Positions 33,943 through 43,020 of a DNA stretch of 64,000 nucleotides are shown piece by piece (position 1 is the first letter of the stretch; every line of letters begins with the position of its first letter). The position numbers and the translations under genes were made by a program. Under the pieces are notes generated by a model, which saw nothing but the letters and a program-made list of their open reading frames with translations, had not been told where the DNA came from and did not search any database. This stretch comes from JAQBQB01 sp963757185 (lineage in GTDB: Bacteria; Gemmatimonadota; Gemmatimonadetes; Gemmatimonadales; Gemmatimonadaceae): NCBI GenBank assembly GCA_963757185.1, contig CAVWQI010000008.1, positions 1 through 64,000 on the forward strand. Direction: 5' to 3'.

Positions 33943-34125
33943 TTAACGGCGCCGTTGCCGAACGGCGCGAACTAAGTAGGGGCGCGACTAAGTAAGGGCG
34001 CGGAAGCCAAGAGGCGCGAAGGGCGCGACTGCCGAGCGGCGTTTGGCAGTTGCGCCTTTCGCGCAGTTCGGCATTTGCGCCCCGTCAGGTGCGCCGTTAG
34101 GCCCGTCGTCAGTCAGCTGCGCCTC
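33943..34125. repeat. gene-end quasi-palindrome, copy 2
   Basis: Best-formed copy. The left arm has GGCGC units spaced by gaactaagtagg and gactaagtaag. The centre is a hairpin at 34015-34063 with a 19-bp stem that pairs throughout if G-U pairs are allowed, and an 11-nt loop. The right arm has GCGCC units and ends in gtcagtcagctgcgcc. It begins 14 bases after the beta-helix lipoprotein stop. Plus orientation. Confidence 0.9.
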
Positions 34126-34186
34126 TCGAAGTTGGTCGGCGCCTGTCGCGCAAGGGATGAACGGGCCACATCATTAGTCAGCAGCG

Positions 34187-34465
34187 ATGGGCCGCGTCCC
34201 CCACACCGAGTCCGGACACCTCTTGCCGACCTTCACCGCACCGCGAATCCGACTCCGCGCGTACCACTGGCTCGCGGTCGTTCCGCCGCTTGGCATGCTG
34301 GGTGGCGTGCCGTTCGCGAACCACGTTCACACACTGGTTCTGGGACTCCCCTTCCTGCTCTTCTGGATCGTTGTTTGGGTCGTCCTCGCGGCCGCCTGCA
34401 TGGCGCTGCTGTACACGCTCGATCACCGCTCGACGCCCCCCCTCGACGAACAGGAACGCGCATGA
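34187..34465 (+). CDS. DUF3311 small membrane protein
   Basis: Protein of 92 residues with two transmembrane helices (HWLAVVPPLGMLGGVPFANH and LVLGLPFLLFWIVVWVVLAAACMALLY), the standard DUF3311 layout. DUF3311 genes commonly precede a sodium:solute symporter gene and probably encode its small subunit. The stop overlaps the symporter ATG (ATGA at 34462). Confidence 0.85.
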   Translation: MGRVPHTESGHLLPTFTAPRIRLRAYHWLAVVPPLGMLGGVPFANHVHTLVLGLPFLLFWIVVWVVLAAACMALLYTLDHRSTPPLDEQERA

Positions 34466-35961
34466 ACGCGGCGCTCGCCATCATCGCGTTCTTCTTCGTC
34501 GTGGCCGTGGCGCTCGCGCTGCTGTCGCGCCGAGGCCACGAGATGAGCCTCGAGCAATGGAGCCTGGGCGGGCGCGGCTTCGGCACGATCTTCGTGTTCC
34601 TCCTCATGGCCGGGGAGATCTACACGACGTTCACCTTCCTCGGCGGCAGCGGCTGGGCGTACGGACGCGGTGCACCGGCGCTCTACATCCTGTGCTACGC
34701 CGCCATCTCGTATTGCCTGTCCTACTTCCTGCTGCCCGTGATCTGGCGCTACGCGCAGGAGCGGCGCCTCGTGTCGCAGGCGGACTACTTCGTCGAGAAG
34801 TACGAGAGCCGTGCGCTGGGCGTTCTCGTCGCCGTGGTGAGCGTAGCCGCGCTCGTGCCCTATCTCGTGTTGCAGCTCAAGGGACTCGGCATCATCGTCT
34901 CCGAGGCGTCTTACGGATCTGTGCGCCCCTCGGTGGCGGTCTGGGCGGGCGCAATCGCGCTCGTCGTCTACGTCGTGATCTCCGGCGTGCGCGGGTCGGC
35001 GTGGACCGCGGCGCTCAAGGACATGATGATTCTCGCCGTCGCCGTCGGGATCGGGATCTACCTGCCGCTCCACTACTACGGGAGCTACGGGGCGATGTTC
35101 GCGAGGATCGAAGCCGCGAAGCCCGGGTTCCTCACGCTTCCCGATCGCGGCTACAGCGCCGCCTGGTTCATTTCGACAGTGCTCCTCTCGGCGATGGGCT
35201 TCTACATGTGGCCGCAGTATTTCGCGAGCGTGTATACGGCGAAGAGCGAAGACGTGTTCCGAAAGAACGCGATGGTGCTGCCGCTCTATCAGCTCGTCGT
35301 GCTGTTCGTCTTCTTCGCCGGGTTCGCGGCCGTGCTCACGGTGCCGGGCCTCACGGGTTCCGACGCCGATCTCTCGCTGCTCCGGATCTCGCGCGACACG
35401 TTCGGCGCGCCGATTCTCGGGCTCATCGGAGCGGCAGGGCTGCTCACCGCGCTCGTGCCGGGGTCGATGATCCTCATCTCGGCGGCCACGATCCTGGCGC
35501 AGAACGTCTACCGTCCGCTCACAAAGGGCGTGAGCGATCACAGGGTCTCCGTGCTGGCGCGGGGCGTGGTGCCAGTCATCGCGCTCGTCGCAGTCGTGCT
35601 CACGCTGCGCGGCGGCAGTGCGATCGTGAACCTGCTGCTGATGGGCTACAACATGGTCACCCAGCTCTTCCCGGCCTTGCTGCTTTCGCTCGGAGAACGT
35701 CGCGTGGTGACAGCGGCGGGCGCGTTTGCCGGAATCGTCGCCGGCGAGGCGACCGTCGCGTACATCTCTTTCTCCGGAGCGTCGCTGGCTACGCTGCTCC
35801 CCTGGGCGCCGCAGGTCGTAAAGGATCTGAACGTCGGCATCGTCGCGCTGATCGTGAATGTCGCGGTGTTCGCGATCGTTACGCTGGCGACGCGCCGACG
35901 ACGCGTGTCGCAGGCGGCCGGTGCAACCGTCCAGATCCCGTTGACCGGCGCCGAGCGTTAG
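34462..35961 (+). CDS. sodium:solute symporter family permease
   Basis: Protein of 499 residues with about 13 transmembrane helices, SSS family (LeuT fold). The N-terminal block MSLEQWSLGGRGFGTIFVFLLMAGEIYTTFTFLGGSGWAYG is typical of the family; the later GFYMWPQYFASVYTAKSEDVFRKN is the signature helix region. It would import a small solute with Na+. Coupling to the M20 amidohydrolase downstream (2 bases after the stop) points to a ureido or hydantoin-like compound, or a carbamoyl amino acid. Translationally coupled to the DUF3311 gene. Confidence 0.85.
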   Translation: MNAALAIIAFFFVVAVALALLSRRGHEMSLEQWSLGGRGFGTIFVFLLMAGEIYTTFTFLGGSGWAYGRGAPALYILCYAAISYCLSYFLLPVIWRYAQERRLVSQADYFVEKYESRALGVLVAVVSVAALVPYLVLQLKGLGIIVSEASYGSVRPSVAVWAGAIALVVYVVISGVRGSAWTAALKDMMILAVAVGIGIYLPLHYYGSYGAMFARIEAAKPGFLTLPDRGYSAAWFISTVLLSAMGFYMWPQYFASVYTAKSEDVFRKNAMVLPLYQLVVLFVFFAGFAAVLTVPGLTGSDADLSLLRISRDTFGAPILGLIGAAGLLTALVPGSMILISAATILAQNVYRPLTKGVSDHRVSVLARGVVPVIALVAVVLTLRGGSAIVNLLLMGYNMVTQLFPALLLSLGERRVVTAAGAFAGIVAGEATVAYISFSGASLATLLPWAPQVVKDLNVGIVALIVNVAVFAIVTLATRRRRVSQAAGATVQIPLTGAER

Positions 35962-35963
35962 AC

Positions 35964-37190
35964 ATGGCATCGCTCGTCGACGAGAGCCACCTGCTTGATC
36001 GGCTTCGTGATCTGGCGGCGATCGGCGCAACGGCCGCGGGTGGCGTCAGCCGGCCCGCGTACACCGACGACGACCTGAAGGCGCGCGAGGTCGTGCGCGG
36101 CTGGATGCGCGAGGCCGGGCTGTCGGTCCGCGTCGACACGGCCGGCAACACCTTCGCGCGGCTCGAGGGGCAGGATCCCGCTCTCCCACCCATCGTCATC
36201 GGCTCGCACACCGACACCGTTCCCGACGGCGGCCGCTACGACGGCGCGTTGGGCGTGCTCGCGGCGATCGAAGTTGCGCGGACGCTCGGCGCGAGCGCCG
36301 AGCGGCTGCGCCATCCGCTCGAGGTGGTCGATTTCCAGAACGAGGAAGGGGGGATCGTCGGGAGCAAAGCGGCGATCGGCCGGCTGCACGCCGCCGAGTT
36401 GTCGCGCACGGCTGTGAGCGGATTCACGTTGGGCGACGGCATTCGGCGGCTCGGCGGCGACCCCGATCGCCTGGCCGACTGCGTGCTCGTGCCCGGAAGC
36501 CGCGCGGCCTACGTGGAGCTGCACATCGAACAGGGTCGCGTGCTGGAGCGCGCCGCGACGGACATCGGCATCGTCGAGGGGATCGTCGGCATCTGGTACT
36601 GGGACGTGACGTTCGACGGCGTCGCTTCGCACGCCGGGACGACGCCGATGTCCGACCGCCACGACGCCTTGCTGGCAGCCGCCCGATTCGTCGACGCAGT
36701 GCAACGCGTCGTGACGTCGGTCCCGGGGCGGCACGTCGGAACGGTCGGACGCCTGGTGATCCATCCCGCCGCGGCGAACGTCATCGCTGGTCGAGTCGTC
36801 GCCACGCTCGAGCTGCGCGACCTCGTCGCATCGACCGTCGAGAAATTGTACGCCGCGATCGAGTCGCGTGCCGGCGAGATCGCGCGCGACACGGGGACGA
36901 CCGTGCAATTTTGTCCGACGACGCACGTCACCCCCGCGCCGACGCACCCGCGCGTGCGCGACGCCATTGCGCAGGCGGCCCGCGCCCTGGGTCTCAGTAC
37001 CACGCTCCTCCCGAGCGGCGCGGGACACGACGCGCAGCAGATGACGGCCATCTGCCCGTCGGGCATGATCTTCGTGCCGAGTGTGGATGGGCTGAGTCAC
37101 TCGCCGCGCGAGCTGACGAAGGATCGGGATTGCGTAAACGGCGCGAACGTGCTGCTCGGCGTGGTGAGGCACCTTGACGACGTCGACTGA
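35964..37190 (+). CDS. M20 family amidohydrolase (allantoate/N-carbamoyl amino acid type)
   Basis: Protein of 408 residues of the hydantoinase/carbamoylase group. Metal-site motifs are GSHTDTVP (80-87), RYDGALG (91-97), FQNEEGG (124-130), HIEQG (187-191) and SGAGHDAQQM near the C-terminus, followed by the substrate-side block GMIFVPSVDGLSHSP. The dimerisation/lid domain lies between. It hydrolyses allantoate, ureidoglycolate-like or N-carbamoyl-L-amino acids, releasing ammonia; exact substrate is not decided. It is the last gene of a three-gene uptake and nitrogen-release operon with DUF3311 and the symporter. Confidence 0.85.
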   Translation: MASLVDESHLLDRLRDLAAIGATAAGGVSRPAYTDDDLKAREVVRGWMREAGLSVRVDTAGNTFARLEGQDPALPPIVIGSHTDTVPDGGRYDGALGVLAAIEVARTLGASAERLRHPLEVVDFQNEEGGIVGSKAAIGRLHAAELSRTAVSGFTLGDGIRRLGGDPDRLADCVLVPGSRAAYVELHIEQGRVLERAATDIGIVEGIVGIWYWDVTFDGVASHAGTTPMSDRHDALLAAARFVDAVQRVVTSVPGRHVGTVGRLVIHPAAANVIAGRVVATLELRDLVASTVEKLYAAIESRAGEIARDTGTTVQFCPTTHVTPAPTHPRVRDAIAQAARALGLSTTLLPSGAGHDAQQMTAICPSGMIFVPSVDGLSHSPRELTKDRDCVNGANVLLGVVRHLDDVD

Positions 37191-37191
37191 G

Positions 37192-37250
37192 GGCTCGTGC
37201 TCGAGCTCCTGCTCACAGCAGGGCTCGGGCAAAGATCCGAGATGCGCGCA
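37192..37250 (+). repeat. third repeat family, copy 2
   Basis: Directly after the amidohydrolase stop: gctcgtgctcgagctcctgc, cagcagggctcgggcaaaga, tccgagatgcgcgc. Close to the copies at 31631 and 41027. Confidence 0.8.
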
Positions 37251-37264
37251 AACCCATGGCTACT

Positions 37265-37479
37265 TCCGAACTGCGCCGCTGACGAACGGCGCGAACTGAG
37301 TAAAGGCGCGACTAAGTAAGGGCGCGGAAGCCAAGAGGCGCGAAGGGCGCAACTGCCAAACGCCGTTCGGCAGTCGCGCCCCTCGCGCAGTTCGGCCGTT
37401 GCGCAGTTCGCGCGTTTCGGCTGTTGCGCTCCTACTTAGTCGGCGCCGTCCGTCCCGCAGTCTGTCAGCTGCGCCGTTT
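37265..37479. repeat. gene-end quasi-palindrome, copy 3 (between convergent stops)
   Basis: Lies between the stops of the amidohydrolase (+) and the M14 peptidase (-). The right arm still contains gctcctacttagtcggcgcc, the reverse complement of the left-arm unit, showing that the element was once a full palindrome. Plus orientation (ends in gtctgtcagctgcgcc). Confidence 0.9.
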
Positions 37480-40400
37480 CTACGGCCGCACCCCCGCCTG
37501 CGTCGCCGTCGCATCGCTCTTCACCGGCGTCGGATCATCCCAGTTCACAATGGCATTGAAGATCATGTTGAACTCCCCATGATTCTGCCACCGATAAACA
37601 GGATTGTTGGCGAACATCAGCACCCGTCCGTGACCGTCGTACGCCTTCGGAATGTCGATGGCGAACGCGCGGTTGCGGAGGTTGTCGGCGCCGGTCATCA
37701 AACCGCTCAGCACTGACGCGTCGCCGCCGACGTACTCGGCGAGCACGTTGGCTGAATCGGCGACGCCCACGTGGAACAACTGCGAGCCCTGGCCGAACTT
37801 GATCGGAATCGTGTCGCTGGCGTAGCCGTAGAAGATCGGGCTGTTCGTGCGCGTGATCTTCGCCATCACGAGCGGCTTCTGGGCGACGACACCCGTCGGA
37901 TTCTCCGTGTCGATCGACCGGGCGAGTCCGAACTCGATCGGGTAGCGCACCGACTGCACGGCGGTAATGAGCGTCCCGCCGGCGTCGAGGAATGCATTGA
38001 TCGCGTCGGCCCCTGTCTGGCCGAAGCCGCCGCTCATGTCCGGCGTCGAGCCGTACATGCCGAGGAACTTGTACTTGTCGCTCTGGGCGTACGGTTGCGG
38101 ATGCTTTGACGTCTTGGCGAATACAGCGGCGCGATTGACGTTCTGCGCCGCCATCACGATGACGTCGTAGTCTTTCTTGAGATTCCCCTGCTCGACGCGC
38201 TCCTTGAAGATCAGGTCGTAGGGAACGTGAAACTCGTCGAACGTGAAGCGGTACCAGCCGAGTTCCTGCGTGCCGCTCCACTGCGAGTAGACCGCGACGC
38301 GCGGCACGTTGGCGTCGTGCGCGGCCACGGTCGGCAGCGTGGCCAATGCCGCCGCGGTGAGACCGAGCGAGTCGACGGCGTGCTTGGCCGCGACGAGATC
38401 GGCCGATGAGCCAGTGACGATGAACGAGCCCGCCGGGAACTTCACACCTTCAGCCGTGAACGGCGCTTCGGCCACCTTCATCGAAACGGCCTTCAGCAAG
38501 AAGCGGAAGGAAATCATGTTGTTTGAGCCGAGGTGCGCGACGGCGAGCCCCGCGCTGCCGCTGCCGGCCACGGTGCCCTTGACGACGGCCACTTTCACCG
38601 GCGTCACAGCCGCGTCGAGGATCGACTTGTCGTCGACCTGCTTCACCGCGACGCCGAACGCCCAGCCCATCGACCAGCCGCTGTCGTCGTACGTCGTGAG
38701 CGCGGGGTCCGGGAAGACCTGTTTCTCGAGGAGGTTCTTCGCCAGCCGTCCGTACGGTTGGTTCAGCTTGATCACGTACGAGCCAGATGGAAACGTGTCC
38801 TTGCCGGCCACAACGAGCTTCGTGAGCGTGCCGACTTCGACGCCCTGCGCGCGCAGAACGTTGATGAGCGCCGCCGGCTTGGTCATGTCCGGCGCCGCGG
38901 GGAGTACGAAGGCGTACGGCGCCCTTGCCGAGCCGTCGTCGATCGAGTGCTTCGTTTTCAGATAGAAGTTCTGCAATACCATCTGAGGAAACATGGACGT
39001 GAGCTGTAGCGCCGACAGCACACCCGTTTCCATGTAGTTGGTGTTGTCTCGGCGCGTGAACGTCCCGACGCCGTTCGGCGGCAGCGCGAGTCCGCGATAC
39101 CACTCGCGCTCCTGCGTCCCGCCTTTGCCCGTCGGGATCGTCGCTCGCCCCCCGCCGCCGAATCCACCGGGTCCGCCGCGGCCGCGCGGCGTCTGATACA
39201 TGATGCTGTCGGCCATCGAGTCGGCCGGGATGTCGCGACCCGACTGCGTCTCGTACATCTTCATCATGCCGTTGTGATTGTAGGCGACGGAGCCGAGGTA
39301 GCCCGGCGACCAGCCGTCCATGAACGCGTACGTGTACACGCCAGGCATCCCGTACTTCGTCATCTGCTCGAGCTCGTAGTTCGCGAAGAACGGCAGCTCG
39401 GTGAAAAGAATCGGGTCGAGGTTCGGGTTCTGCGGCGGACCGCCGCTGAACGTGTAGAGGAGCGGCTGCGCTTCGTGCAGATCGTGGATGATCGGCGGAT
39501 GCGCGGTGAAGTACCAATCGGTGATCGCGCGCATCTCCAACTGCGAGAGGTTGATGTCGCGATTGTTGTCGTGGAAGACGTACTTGCCCCAGTAGGGAAG
39601 ACCTCCCTCGAGATTTCCGCCGCGACCGCCGCCGCCGCCACCCGCCGGTGGACCTCCGCGACCGGCGCCCGCTGTGTCAGTCGCCGCGGCTGCCCCTGCT
39701 CCTCCTCGACCTCCGCCGCCTCGCCCACCACGTCCGCCGCGACCACCACCGGGCGCCGCGCCCGGCGCGCCTGGCGCGACCGTCGGCGCTCCGCGCGCGC
39801 TGTCCGTTCGAGCGCCGGCGTTGCGCGCGCTGTCCGCTGTGGCGATTGAATCCGCCGCGCCGAATTGTGCCTTCATGTCGAGACCGTGATAGAACCAATC
39901 CACGTTGCGATCGCGCCCATCCGGCTCGGCGGCCGGTGACACCGACACGATCACGTTGTTCCGGATCTGCGTGATGAGCGGCGACGTCTCGGTGGCGAGG
40001 CGATAGACGAGCTCCATCAGCATCTCGCACGGTCCGGTCTCGCCCGAGTGCAGGCAGCCGAGGAAATGGTAGTTCGGCTTCGTCGTCCCGATCAGCTCGC
40101 GCACCTGTGGATCCGAGAGTCCGCGCGGATCGGCGAGCTTGGCGAGGTTCGCGCGGTTCTGGGCGAGATGCTTGATGTTCTCGTCCGACGACACCCACAC
40201 GACGACGAGCTCACGCCCTTCGTCCGACCGTCCGATCGTCTCGACCTTGACGCGCGGCGTCGCCTTGGCGAGCGCGCGATAGTAAGCGACGATCCTGTCG
40301 TAGTACGTGAGCTTCGCCGGCGCGCCGATGTAATAGCCGAAGAACTGCTTCGGCGTCGGGATGCCGGAGACGATCGGGAGGTGATCGACGAGCGGGCTGC

Positions 40401-40584
40401 CGTGGTGGGTCCACGACTTGTAGAACGCGACGAAGTCCGGATCCTGGCGCTGATTCGGGTCGCGCGTCTCGTTCACGGACGACTGGGCCCGAAGCGACGG
40501 GGGGAGCGCGGCGAGGGCCAGGAGCGCGGCGGTGGTGAGGGCGGTGGCTGCGCGGCGCTGGATGAGTGAAAAGAGGATGCTCAT
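37480..40584 (-). CDS. secreted M14 family zinc carboxypeptidase-like protein
   Basis: Protein of 1034 residues with a signal peptide (TALTTAALLALAALPPSLRAQ). The M14 domain shows IGRSDEGREL (118-126), zinc ligands His 179 and Glu 182 in LHSGETG, the Arg/Asn-like region VSPAAEPDGRDRN (215-227), and HDLHEAQPLLYTFSG later. A glycine/arginine-rich insert (about 265-325, GGRGGRGG-like) lies within the domain, likely disordered and exposed. The C-terminal 350 residues form a glutamine-amidotransferase-like region with VIMAAQNVNRAA and FLDAGGTLITAVQSV. Large secreted M14 proteins of this shape are typical of peptide-degrading Gemmatimonadota-like bacteria. It has its own 3' repeat shared with the convergent operon. 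Confidence 0.85.
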   Translation of the reverse strand: MSILFSLIQRRAATALTTAALLALAALPPSLRAQSSVNETRDPNQRQDPDFVAFYKSWTHHGSPLVDHLPIVSGIPTPKQFFGYYIGAPAKLTYYDRIVAYYRALAKATPRVKVETIGRSDEGRELVVVWVSSDENIKHLAQNRANLAKLADPRGLSDPQVRELIGTTKPNYHFLGCLHSGETGPCEMLMELVYRLATETSPLITQIRNNVIVSVSPAAEPDGRDRNVDWFYHGLDMKAQFGAADSIATADSARNAGARTDSARGAPTVAPGAPGAAPGGGRGGRGGRGGGGRGGAGAAAATDTAGAGRGGPPAGGGGGGRGGNLEGGLPYWGKYVFHDNNRDINLSQLEMRAITDWYFTAHPPIIHDLHEAQPLLYTFSGGPPQNPNLDPILFTELPFFANYELEQMTKYGMPGVYTYAFMDGWSPGYLGSVAYNHNGMMKMYETQSGRDIPADSMADSIMYQTPRGRGGPGGFGGGGRATIPTGKGGTQEREWYRGLALPPNGVGTFTRRDNTNYMETGVLSALQLTSMFPQMVLQNFYLKTKHSIDDGSARAPYAFVLPAAPDMTKPAALINVLRAQGVEVGTLTKLVVAGKDTFPSGSYVIKLNQPYGRLAKNLLEKQVFPDPALTTYDDSGWSMGWAFGVAVKQVDDKSILDAAVTPVKVAVVKGTVAGSGSAGLAVAHLGSNNMISFRFLLKAVSMKVAEAPFTAEGVKFPAGSFIVTGSSADLVAAKHAVDSLGLTAAALATLPTVAAHDANVPRVAVYSQWSGTQELGWYRFTFDEFHVPYDLIFKERVEQGNLKKDYDVIVMAAQNVNRAAVFAKTSKHPQPYAQSDKYKFLGMYGSTPDMSGGFGQTGADAINAFLDAGGTLITAVQSVRYPIEFGLARSIDTENPTGVVAQKPLVMAKITRTNSPIFYGYASDTIPIKFGQGSQLFHVGVADSANVLAEYVGGDASVLSGLMTGADNLRNRAFAIDIPKAYDGHGRVLMFANNPVYRWQNHGEFNMIFNAIVNWDDPTPVKSDATATQAGVRP

Positions 40585-40709
40585 GGGTCGGCGGCCGGGG
40601 AACTGGGCAGTGGCCGTGAAAGGAGGGCCGTCGAGGGGATCGGCGGCGAAGGCGACGAGAAGAATACGAGTTGGCAGGGGGATCCGTTAGCTCGACGTGT
40701 AGAAGGCGT

Positions 40710-40897
40710 TAACGACGCCGGTGCCGGACGGCGCGAACTAAGAGAGGCGCGACTAAGTAGGGGCGCAGGAGCCAAGAGGCGCGAACGGCGCAGCTGCCAA
40801 ACGCCGTGCGGCAGTCGCGCCTTTCGCGACGTTCGGCATTCGCGCCCCGTCAGGTGCGCCGTTAGGTACGCCGTCAGTCAGCTGCGCCGTTAAGAAC
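40710..40897. repeat. gene-end quasi-palindrome, copy 4
   Basis: All parts are present: gaactaagagaggcgc, gactaagtaggggcgc, a central hairpin with loop aaacgccgtgc, and an end gtcagtcagctgcgcc. It lies between the M14 peptidase start and the cupin stop, about 220 bases downstream of the cupin gene, with the third repeat family in between. Plus orientation. Confidence 0.88.
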
Positions 40898-40934
40898 GGG
40901 AAAACGGCAGAAAAGATCAGCGAGGCCTTTCGCC

Positions 40935-41104
40935 GAGCGATCATCTCGGACACGGAAGCGAGCCCTGCCTCGAGCATGAGCAAGAGCACGAGCTATGAGA
41001 AAATGCTCAGCGCCGCACGGCATCGCGGGCTCACGGCTCATGCTCAAGCTCCTGCTCACAGCAGGGCTCGGGCAAAGATCCGAGATGCCCGCCAACCACG
41101 CCGG
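40935..41104. repeat. third repeat family, copy 3 plus diverged inverted copy
   Basis: Bases 41027-41104 carry gctcatgctcaagctcctgc and gcagggctcgggcaaagatc. Bases 40935-40996 are a diverged copy of the same sequence in the opposite orientation (reverse complement: gctcgtgctcttgctcatgc, ggcagggctcg, cgagatgatc). The two face each other and could form a hairpin of about 60 bp per arm. Confidence 0.7.
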
Positions 41105-41116
41105 GCTTTCACGGCA

Positions 41117-41509
41117 TCACGGCAACTCGCTACGCTCCGACTCACGTGAACCCGGGACGTACGCGACTGTGAGCAGGAACGCCGAGCCCCCTTCCGACCG
41201 CGCCGAGTGCTCCACCCCGGCCCCGAAGATCAGTATGTCGCCGGCCGTGAGCGTGTACTCCTGGTCGAGGGCGAAGAACGTCACGTCGCCTTGCACGACC
41301 TGAATCGACAGCGGATGCTCGGTGCGGTGAGCGGGCAAGATTCCGCCGGCGGCGAGCCCCATGATCGTGAGCCGGAGCGGACCATCCTTCACGAGCGTCC
41401 GCGCGCTGCGGCCGTGCGCTTTCAGCAGCGTTTGGTCGATCGACATGACGTCGGAGCGGAGGTGCTGAACCAGCACGTCGCCGGTGATTGTGCGTTGCAT
41501 GGAGGACAT
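41117..41509 (-). CDS. single-domain cupin protein
   Basis: Protein of 130 residues with a cupin_2-type barrel: LRLTIMGLAAGGILPAHRTEHPLSIQVVQGDVTF (motif 1 with His and Glu-like positions), then EYTLTAGDILIFGAGVEHSA (motif 2 with His). The metal and substrate are unknown. Such small cupins act as sensors or binding proteins in oxidative or antibiotic stress and sugar metabolism. There is no signal peptide. It reads away from hairpin element D. Confidence 0.8.
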   Translation of the reverse strand: MSSMQRTITGDVLVQHLRSDVMSIDQTLLKAHGRSARTLVKDGPLRLTIMGLAAGGILPAHRTEHPLSIQVVQGDVTFFALDQEYTLTAGDILIFGAGVEHSARSEGGSAFLLTVAYVPGSRESERSELP

Positions 41510-41589
41510 GGGCCAAGGCGTTGTTGTCTCGTGTCAGAATATCGCGCTTGGCGGCCAAAAACAGGCAACCGATCTCGAGCGGGGGCTCC

Positions 41590-42090
41590 GGTCGGCTCGG
41601 GGTCAAGGCTCGGGGTCAGGGCCCGGGGTCGGGGCTCGGGGTCGGGGCTCGGGGTCGGGGGTCGGGGCTCGGGGTCGGGGCTCGGGGTGGGACTTTCCTC
41701 CGCGGACCGCTCGCAGCATTGCCGATACTGCCGGCAATACTGCAACGGCTCCGCTCCGGACAGCCCCACCCGCTCGCTCGCTCGGTCGACGAACGACAGG
41801 GCGCGCGTGCTGTCGATGCGCGCGCGATCAGCGCGTGCCCCAAGACCATCACAGGCGCAGCACGTGGAGCGATCGAGGCATGCGCCGAGGCACACGCTGA
41901 GCACACACACGGAAGCAGCGCCGAGACGGCCCGGGGTCTGGAGCGCGAGCCGTTGCAGTATTGCCGGCAGCATCGGCAATACTGCGAGCGGTCGCGCGGA
42001 ACGACCCTGGGCGGCTCGGCGCGTGTGTGCGGCTCGGCGCGTGTGTGTGCGGCTCGGCGCGTGTGTGTGCGGCTCGGCGCGTGTGAGCCA
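41590..42090. repeat. hairpin-bearing inverted-repeat element, copy D (inverted)
   Basis: Full copy in the opposite orientation to copy A. Hairpins are CAGCATTGCC / GGCAATACTG at 41714-41742 (one mismatch, 9-nt loop) and CAGTATTGCC / GGCAATACTG at 41956-41984 (perfect). The core of about 160 bp is unrelated to the cores of copies A and E. The flank gtgtgtgcggctcggcgc is repeated three to four times near 42020-42085. It fills the gap between the divergent cupin and protease genes. Confidence 0.85.
41593..41690 (+). repeat. G-rich tandem repeat (ggggtcggggctc units)
   Basis: About eight runs of four or more Gs, spaced by tc or ctc, form a short-period repeat at the outer edge of element D. In copies A and E the same edge carries only one such unit (cccaccccgagcccc), so the tract has expanded here. 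Spacing would permit G-quadruplex formation on the plus strand. Confidence 0.8.
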
Positions 42091-42185
42091 GAACGCGGCC
42101 GCGGCCAAAGCTTGGTGGAGCTCGGGCTTGACGTCGCGCCGCGGCGCGTCGCAACGTCAAGTCAACCTGTTCAAGTAGGCTACAT

Positions 42186-43020
42186 ATGAAGGACCGAGCG
42201 CTTACGACGATCGCGATCCTGTCCGGCACCATCCTGGCGGCCTGCGACTCGTCCTCGGCAACGCGCCCACAAGTCGCGCCGGCCGACCAGCCGTCGCGTG
42301 TCATCTTCGGCACTGTCGACGGAAACGCGCATCCGGCTGTGGGACTGCTCGTCATTGACGTGGGCGGCGAGCCGACGTTCCGCTGCTCGGGGACATTCCT
42401 GTCGCCGACCGTCTTCTTGACCGCTGGGCACTGCGCCGGCGAACCCGGAGAGTTCAGCGGCATGCGTGTTTTCACCGAGTCCGACGTGGAACACGGCAAC
42501 AACAACTATCCGTTCGCCGGACCGAACACGATCGAAGCATCGTCGTGGCACGCGCATCCGCTCTTCACCGAGGCGCAGTTCATACTGCACGACGTCGGCG
42601 TCGTCGTTCTCTCGGCGCCATTCAACCTGCCCGCGAACCAATACGGCGTGTTGCCGGCGGCCAATCAGCTTGACGGACTAAAGAATGGCGCGAACACGAC
42701 CTTCACCTCGCTCGGGTACGGAGTGCAGAAGATCAATCCCGCCCAAGTGGATTGCGCTCAAGATCCGCGAGAGTGCCCAAGTGCACCTCATCGCGATCAA
42801 TACGCCCGCGGTCGGCAACATCCTGATGGTCCTTTCGAACAACGCGTCCGGCGGCGGCAGTTGTTTCGGCGACTCGGGCGGGCCGAACTACCTCGGCACG
42901 AGCAACGTCATCGCGGCGACCACGTCGTCCGGCAGGAGTCCCAACTGTGGCGGAACCGGCGTCGTGTTTCGATTGGATCAGCAGGACGTGATCGATTTCG
43001 TCAGCGGGTTTCTCAAGTAG
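42186..43020 (+). pseudogene. trypsin-like serine protease lipoprotein, one frameshift
   Basis: The signal peptide ends in lipobox LAAC. The S1 triad is visible: His in TAGHC, Asp in HDVGVVVLS, Ser in GDSGGP. The frame changes near 42760-42775, between GYGVQKINPAQVD and KIRESAQVHLIAINTPAV, so the Ser half is in another frame from the His/Asp half. Without the shift it would be a protein of about 277 residues. All catalytic residues are kept, so the break is recent or a sequencing error. Confidence 0.8.

Noticed and set aside
34290..36030. Long open frames overlapping the symporter gene on both strands
   Set aside because: Arg/His-rich translations with no family likeness; the symporter frame has the full set of helices and signatures.
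41593..41690. CRISPR array
   Set aside because: The repeat units are 12-13 bp and contiguous, with no unique spacers; no cas genes lie nearby.
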